64,000 nucleotides of DNA from an uncultured Colwellia sp. (GTDB lineage: Bacteria; Pseudomonadota; Gammaproteobacteria; Enterobacterales; Alteromonadaceae), in contig CAJXWZ010000010.1 in NCBI GenBank assembly GCA_913062815.1, positions 1-64,000 of the forward strand, given 5' to 3'. Both the position numbers and the translations under genes were made by a program. A model generated the notes under the pieces. That model was not told the DNA's origin. It did no database searches and saw nothing but the letters and a program-made list of their open reading frames with translations. Positions 63,881 to 64,000 of this stretch are shown piece by piece. Each line of letters opens with the position of its first letter. Position 1 is the first letter of the stretch.

Positions 63881-64000
63881 TCAGCCAATAAAGACGAGAC
63901 TGCTAATAGTTAGCTCTATTTAGCAAAGCTATCGAAACTTGCGGAGTGATACTAGAGTGTGGGCGATACATTGACGTTACTTAATTACCTTTTCTTAACA

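Noticed and set aside
1-64000. CRISPR array, tRNA or rRNA genes, insertion sequence or prophage
   Set aside because: I found no regular direct repeats with spacers, no conserved RNA gene pattern and no transposase, integrase or phage structural motif on either strand.

Overview
The window looks like chromosomal DNA of a marine gammaproteobacterium of the order Alteromonadales, most likely near Colwellia, Thalassotalea or a relative. The grounds are inference from gene content: low GC throughout, TonB-dependent glycan uptake, DUF3667-, DUF1330- and YcaO-type proteins, a GlyGly-CTERM-like tail, and a locus for algal xylan. I saw no rRNA, tRNA, CRISPR array, insertion sequence or phage gene. Genes are densely packed on both strands, and several convergent gene pairs end in strong hairpin terminators.

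Region 1 (1-22 kb) holds mostly accessory metabolic and stress genes. They include two exported cyanophycinase-like S51 peptidases (234-2000 and 6401-7792) and an SDR/DUF1330/quinone-oxidoreductase operon divergent from a LysR gene. They also include a periplasmic solute-binding protein, a RIO-type kinase, two Alteromonadales-type hypotheticals, and an HxlR-kefF-kefC electrophile/potassium module. The rest are acpH, a LysR gene, an exported unknown protein coupled to an MBL-fold hydrolase, a yqhC/yqhD aldehyde-reductase pair and an orphan lipoprotein.

Region 2 (about 22.2-47.9 kb) is a self-contained xylan utilisation locus and the main item of the window. It encodes a TonB-dependent receptor and a 928-residue lipoprotein built of five Cys-Cys-Gly modules. 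Its enzymes are two exported GH26 enzymes of beta-1,3-xylanase type, a cytoplasmic GH43 beta-xylosidase, an exported clan GH-A hydrolase, a PhyH-type oxygenase and an ADP-ribosylglycohydrolase-fold lipoprotein. Transport and xylose catabolism come from two sugar porters, a Gfo/Idh dehydrogenase, xylulokinase and xylose isomerase. Two paralogous LacI regulators complete it. Ten copies of one 14-bp palindrome (consensus TGWTARCGYTAWCA) lie in front of these transcription units and nowhere else that I noticed, so the locus is probably one LacI regulon. The inferred flow is surface cleavage by GH26, capture by the lipoprotein and TonB receptor, inner-membrane import, GH43 cleavage to xylose, then XylA and XylB to xylulose 5-phosphate. 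The likely substrate is beta-1,3-xylan of green algae or mixed-linkage red-algal xylan.

Region 3 (48-64 kb) starts with an arsenate operon (an LMW-phosphatase/ArsR fusion, GAPDH and ArsJ). It continues with a citrulline/ornithine-to-proline operon (ctlX, ornithine cyclodeaminase, AGCS symporter) divergent from an Lrp-type regulator. Then come a methyltransferase, an OsmC-YcaO fusion, a thioesterase divergent from an HxlR regulator across a striking inverted repeat, and ribA. A run of small plus-strand genes follows (DUF1304, SnoaL-like, YjdM, cupin, ABM monooxygenase, DUF1330, small membrane protein).
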